64,000 bases of DNA from Drosophila persimilis (Eukaryota > Arthropoda > Insecta > Diptera > Drosophilidae), in NCBI RefSeq assembly GCF_003286085.1, contig NW_020825357.1:806001-870000 (forward strand), in the 5' to 3' direction. How positions within the stretch are numbered: the first letter of the stretch is position 1; each line of letters opens with the position of its first letter. Both the position numbers and the translations under genes were made by a program. Shown piece after piece: positions 59,792 to 64,000 of the stretch. The notes beneath the pieces were generated by a model. That model had not been told where the DNA came from, searched no databases, and was given only the letters and a program-made list of their open reading frames with translations.

Positions 59792-62700
59792 ATGACGCAG
59801 CTAATGGCCAGCTCGTGTCTGTATTCACGGCAGAAAAAGGTTGAAAACACCAGGCCTGGCACCGTGTTTATGTTTGTGGATAAATCCGGTAATGTTGTTG
59901 AGGCAAAGAAGTATGACGGATATAACTTCAAAGATGCCAGTAATCCTTCTGTGCGAAAAAATGGCACACAATCAAGTAAATCGTATACAGCTTCGGTTCA
60001 GCAAAGAGCCCTGCAGATAATGAAAGCAAATTTTCCACATGATGGAGGCTCTCAAAAGGTCTCACCGCAGAAAAGTTCCACAAATGAAGGCAGTTTCTTA
60101 CGAATGCCGTCTGGAAAAAGTTCACGGCCTAAAATGATTGGGGACAAAAAAGGTCCCCTCACGTCTTCGGGTTTAAGGAAAGGCTCTCAGAAGACGACTT
60201 GCCAGGAACTAACAGACAAGAAGGCAAGTACAAAGCCCCTCTCCGGGGCAGATGAAAAGGCTTTGGTCAAGACCAAGCCGAAGCGTACGAAAATCAAGTC
60301 AAATCCCTCTAAAAAACGACCTGCAAAGTTGGCGGTGGACAGTATTAATACTGATGGTGTTTGGTAAGTGGGATAGGTGGAATATCGAGCTAAGGAAGCC
60401 TAGGGATACAGTTTTGTTCTGCCTTATAGGTTCGAGTGCAATGTCCCCTTTCGGGTCAAGATACCTTTCCCCATTTGTACGCAAAACCTGTTTGGGAATT
60501 CGCTACCCGCTGGCCCCAGTATGAATAACAATACCATCTGCAAGTGCGGATCTATTGTCGAGGCAGAACAGGGTCGAAAAGGGGGTAGCCCGCCTGCCCT
60601 CCCCCCAATGTGCATCACAGTGATTCCTGGCATCAATCAGAACACGCTTATCGACCAGTCGACATCCTCCCATTTGGCGGACCTTAAGGAGACCTCTGGG
60701 AAAGCCAGGACGAGCACGGAGAGGAGGTTTAAAGGTGCCAAGCGATGTTCTGTTTGTGAGACTTGCACCCAAACTGGCTATAGCATGGAGCAGGAAGCCC
60801 TGTCGAATCCTCTGTTATCCTGCCTGGAACAGATCCGACAGCATTTGCGTGCTGAGGCCGAGAATGCCCCGAAGAAGCAGACGACGATGCAGAAATGCGA
60901 GTGCCGATGTTTTGCTGAGAAGTCCACAAGTGTGAGGAGTGTTGACGGTAAGACTGTGAAGGGTAATGCAGCACCGAGTGCTGCTGCAGCATTTAAAAAT
61001 AAGCGAAGAAAAACTCCTTTGAAGACCCAGAAGATACGGCAGTTCGAGGAGAGGTTAAAATCCTCAAAGAAGGACGAACCGAATGATGTGGCGTTCGAAG
61101 AAGATATGACTCAAGACCAGCCCGGATGCCAGACCGGATGCCAGCCCGGATGCCAGCCCGGATGCCAGACCGGATGCCAGACCAGATGCCAGCCCGGATG
61201 CCAGCCCGGATGCCATCATTGGCCCACGAATATGATCTGTAGACGTATGCGAGTCTGTAATGCGTGTCCATTTGTTCAATCACCGATGTTTGGCCATGGC
61301 CAGAGAGAGCCACCGGCATGTTGCAAGTTAAAAGCTGGCGAATCAAAGAGGTCCGCCTCTGACATAGCCACTTCTGGCTTCTCTGGCTCTGGCAATGTTT
61401 TGACAAGATGTGACAGTGAAAGGGACGATTCTCTTCTGTCCACACTCCCAAACAGTCTGCCTGGAGATTGTAGCGTAGAATGTTGCGCCTCAAACACCAC
61501 AAGCGACGATAATCGGAACTCTGATCGGAATAATGATAGCTTCTGTTCAGCTTGCAGACCAGAAGGTGGAGTCTCAGCTAGTCTCAGCCGAAGGAACGAT
61601 AGACACCCTGGAGATCGCAGACAAAAATCCCATAGTTCTTATGTGGATAAACGAATGTCAGATGACAGCAAATCAGAGCAAACGGATGAGGAACTCGATT
61701 GTGATCGTGGTAGCGTGCCAGTAAAGGGTCTGGAAAGTGATGAACGTCCTCGAATGAAAATGAAACCTAAAGAACATCGAAAAAGTAGAAACATAAAGTC
61801 ACGATCCAAATCGGCACCAGCAAATATCAGATGCAGATATGGTACGGTTCGACCATTCGATGGTAAATTCTTCGTAGCCAAAAAACTAATCATTAAAAAG
61901 AATGAGATTATTGACTGCGGATCTACTCCTACTACTACGGATCAAAGTGAGTGCGAGCTCTGTCTCGGTAATGACCATCGATTGGAGAGGAATGTGGTAG
62001 ATCGGCAGGTCTCTGGCGGAAGCGAGGAGCCCGAGAAGAAAGTATGGTAAGAGAGCTGCCTACGAGCATTAAGAAAAGTTGCACCTATCGAGTACATGAC
62101 AATCTTTTAGTTTCAACCAACAACAACAACCGTTGGTGCTGGTACCTTTTCGCCTAGACAACAAAAATAGTGGAAAAGCACTAGTCAAATGTCAAGCAAA
62201 GGAATGGTAAGTAATTACCAGTATGTTTTTACCAGCCTTCTAGCCTTCTAGCCATGTTGAAACGTTTCAGGCAGAACCTGACCTTGACGAATGTGACAGA
62301 GGCAATGCCCAAGAAATTACCTGTAGCCCCGGAGTCCTCAAATCGGGATGCCTCTGGTTCAAGTCGAGCCCCGAGAGGCACTCGTCCAGCTGCTAGAGCT
62401 GCGCCCAGAAGAGCTTCCCCCTGCCCACCAACACTCGGATGTCGGGGTCGCTCAGCGCAACAGGAGTGCAGGCCTTACCCATCGTCAAGAGTAAGATGTC
62501 CACGCCACCCCAATGGGCAACCACTCTCGCATCGAAATGTGATGAGGAATGCCGATGTTCGCAGCAGATTTACCGGACCCGCAGCTACGCAACCTCCGCC
62601 GAGAAATGCTTCGCCTGCTCGCAGGAACCATCAGCAGGCAACATTAAGCACATTCATGGTATATGGGATAAGGCCTGAGTGCAGGGGAAGACGACAACTC

Positions 62701-63939
62701 TCTCCTTCAGAGAGCAGGAGTAATAATCTAAGCCCATCCGCTGTTCCCCAAAATGGGCTAAACGCATCCATTGCGAATAGCTGCGAATGCGACTCCACAT
62801 CGAACAACCTTCAGCATGAAGCTGAAGCCAGTCCGAAGACCACAACTCCTCCGGGCTCGGAGCAAACTTTGACGGAGCCAAGCCAATATTCCTGCTGCCT
62901 GGTCGCCTGCAAACAACAGTGCAATAAATGTAGTGCAGAAACTGTGACCCTGATGCAGCCCAGACCGCTACGGAGCAATGGGAGCTTGCAGGGCGACGGC
63001 TGGGATGATCAGGAAGCGTCGGCTAGGGACGAACATAACCTGACCGATGAGACCCCGTCCTGCTCTGATGAGGATAATCAGCTCCAATCAGGCTACGGGC
63101 CACCGTCGTGCCACTTTAGGTGCCAGCACTACGCAGCAGTTGCCCCAATGCGCTGCAATCAGAGCTCTTCAATGGGAAGCTTTGTTGGAAATCAGTCGGA
63201 GTTTATGATGGGAATGGAGTTCCAGTCACAGTCACATCCGTATACCTGTTCCCAGCAGAGCTGCGACTGCTCTGTGTGTTCGAACGCCACTGGCCTGATA
63301 GACCCGCGGGATATTCTACCCACAATGTCAGCGCACTCCCCGGCCCTAGTGCAGATTTCCTTTGAGCCAAACCAAATGCCAGTGGGGGCCTATCAGCCGC
63401 AGATGCAACAGAGCTATCAGACACAGATGCACCAAAGCTATCAGCCAGAGCAATCGTTTCATCAAGTCCAATGCCATCCCAATCAAATGTACGGTAGTCA
63501 ATATCCTTTCTACCGCCCTGAAGATTTGAAGGAGAGCGTCAGAAGTATGCCAGTGGGGTTCTATGAGCAGACCATCAACAAGTACAAGATCGATCCCTTG
63601 GATTCGAATTTTAGGCCGCCATCTCTGGGCTCATCCTTCTTCCAGCAGTTCCAACACCAAATGCAATCCAATGCTTGTCCCCTGAGGAACCAATGTCAAC
63701 AGCAACACCAATGTACGCCTATCTACGGACATTCCAATCAACATTGTGTCCATCAACAGCAGCAGCAGCACCGGTCACAGGTGCAGATGCAGGCTTCTGT
63801 ATGCCACTGTCCCTATTATATGATCCAAAATCCATTCCCGCAACCGCAACCGCAGCAGCAACAGGCACAGCCACAGCCACAGCAACAGCAGCCACCAAAG
63901 AATACCCAGCTTAAAGACTTTGATCAAACTGAAATATAA
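59792..63939 (+). CDS. Large Cys/Gln/Pro-rich four-exon protein of the accessory cluster
   Basis: Exons 59792-60363, 60430-62046, 62111-62206 and 62271-63939 join in frame into 1,317 aa; every join is phase 2 (TG/G, TG/T, TG/G). The N-terminal 190 residues are basic with a short patterned start (GTVFMFVDKSGNVVEAKKYDGY). The second exon has CKCG, CxxC-type clusters, a 12-bp tandem repeat giving PGCQTGCQ, and Ser/Asp/Arg-rich stretches. The last exon is Pro/Arg/Cys-rich, then Gln/Tyr-rich (repeats like QMQQSYQTQMHQSYQ) and ends in Gln-Pro runs (PQPQQQQ) before LKDFDQTEI. No known domain is recognised. Two tiny upstream frames (ATGCCATGA and ATGACCAAATGA) overlap the leader just before the chosen ATG. 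AATAAA follows near 63959. Confidence 0.72.
61118..61213 (+). repeat. 12-bp in-frame tandem repeat (PGCQ)
   Basis: Eight units of CAGCCCGGATGC or CAGACCGGATGC encode alternating PGCQ/TGCQ, giving a regularly spaced cysteine array in the four-exon Cys/Gln-rich protein. Unit sequence is nearly uniform, implying recent expansion. Confidence 0.95.
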
Positions 63940-64000
63940 TACTTACTTAAAAGCAAACAAATAAAAGACCAATTTCGGATCAATTCAATGTTTATTTGGT
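63940..64000 (+). other. 3' end of the four-exon gene
   Basis: Short non-coding tail with AATAAA (about 63959-63964) right after the stop codon; the window ends here. Confidence 0.6.

Noticed and set aside
1..64000. CRISPR arrays, bacterial operons or rRNA
   Set aside because: No spaced direct repeats of CRISPR type, no ribosome-binding-site operon structure and no rRNA-like sequence. The window is an insect nuclear genome segment.

Overview
The window is eukaryotic and almost certainly Drosophila. It has multi-exon genes with canonical GT-AG introns, often about 60 bp, AATAAA signals, GAGA/CTCT and CA microsatellites, and Drosophila core-promoter words (DRE TATCGATA, the M1BP/Ohler-1 box CGGTCACACTG, and the Ohler-6-like GGTATATTT). 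The conserved genes I recognise (a CG10960-type sugar transporter, Sf3a2, Sap130, Atg1) suggest the D. melanogaster 69E neighbourhood on chromosome 3L (Muller element D). That placement is from memory. The species cannot be fixed from the sequence; an obscura-group fly is only one possibility.

Layout. (1) 0-8.1 kb: a small AT-rich MITE-like element, then an SLC2-type sugar transporter (+) of four coding exons with a 3.7 kb first intron. (2) 8.3-9.9 kb: a small coiled-coil gene (-). Its 5' region recurs, inverted and nearly identical, at 50.2-51.3 kb. (3) 10.6-19.8 kb: a ten-exon gene (-) whose 2,360-aa product joins a disordered N-terminus, 15-aa repeats, AT-hooks, two duplicated C2H2/C2HC zinc-finger modules and a C-terminal WD/TFIIIC-type domain. 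(4) 20.9-21.6 kb: intronless Sf3a2 (+). (5) 21.9-26.7 kb: Sap130 (-), nine coding exons. (6) 27.1-28.65 kb: a divergent promoter region built from a dispersed repeat that carries the promoter motifs. (7) 29.3-46.0 kb: Atg1 (+), twelve coding exons and 859 aa. Its second intron hosts an antisense nested gene for a leucine-rich-repeat membrane protein.

(8) 47.7-64 kb is accessory. It holds a Cys-rich four-exon gene (-), a Gln/Cys-rich two-exon gene (+), two nearly identical genes for a strongly basic protein (-), and a four-exon Cys/Gln/Pro-rich gene (+). None belongs to a family I recognise. All seven introns here are phase 2. A tandem duplication can be read directly. It copied the interval from the middle of the Gln-rich gene to the first codons of the last gene, giving the second basic gene and a junction that fuses two genes in frame. 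A jockey-like retrotransposon fragment and a captured foreign gene fragment later landed in the duplicated material. The composition (Cys clusters, poly-Gln, Lys/Arg-rich tails) resembles fast-evolving male-germline genes, but that is inference.

The housekeeping part serves carbohydrate transport, transcription (Pol III factor-like protein, Sin3/HDAC subunit), splicing (SF3a) and autophagy. The most novel-looking material is the 47.7-64 kb cluster and the repeat-borne promoters.
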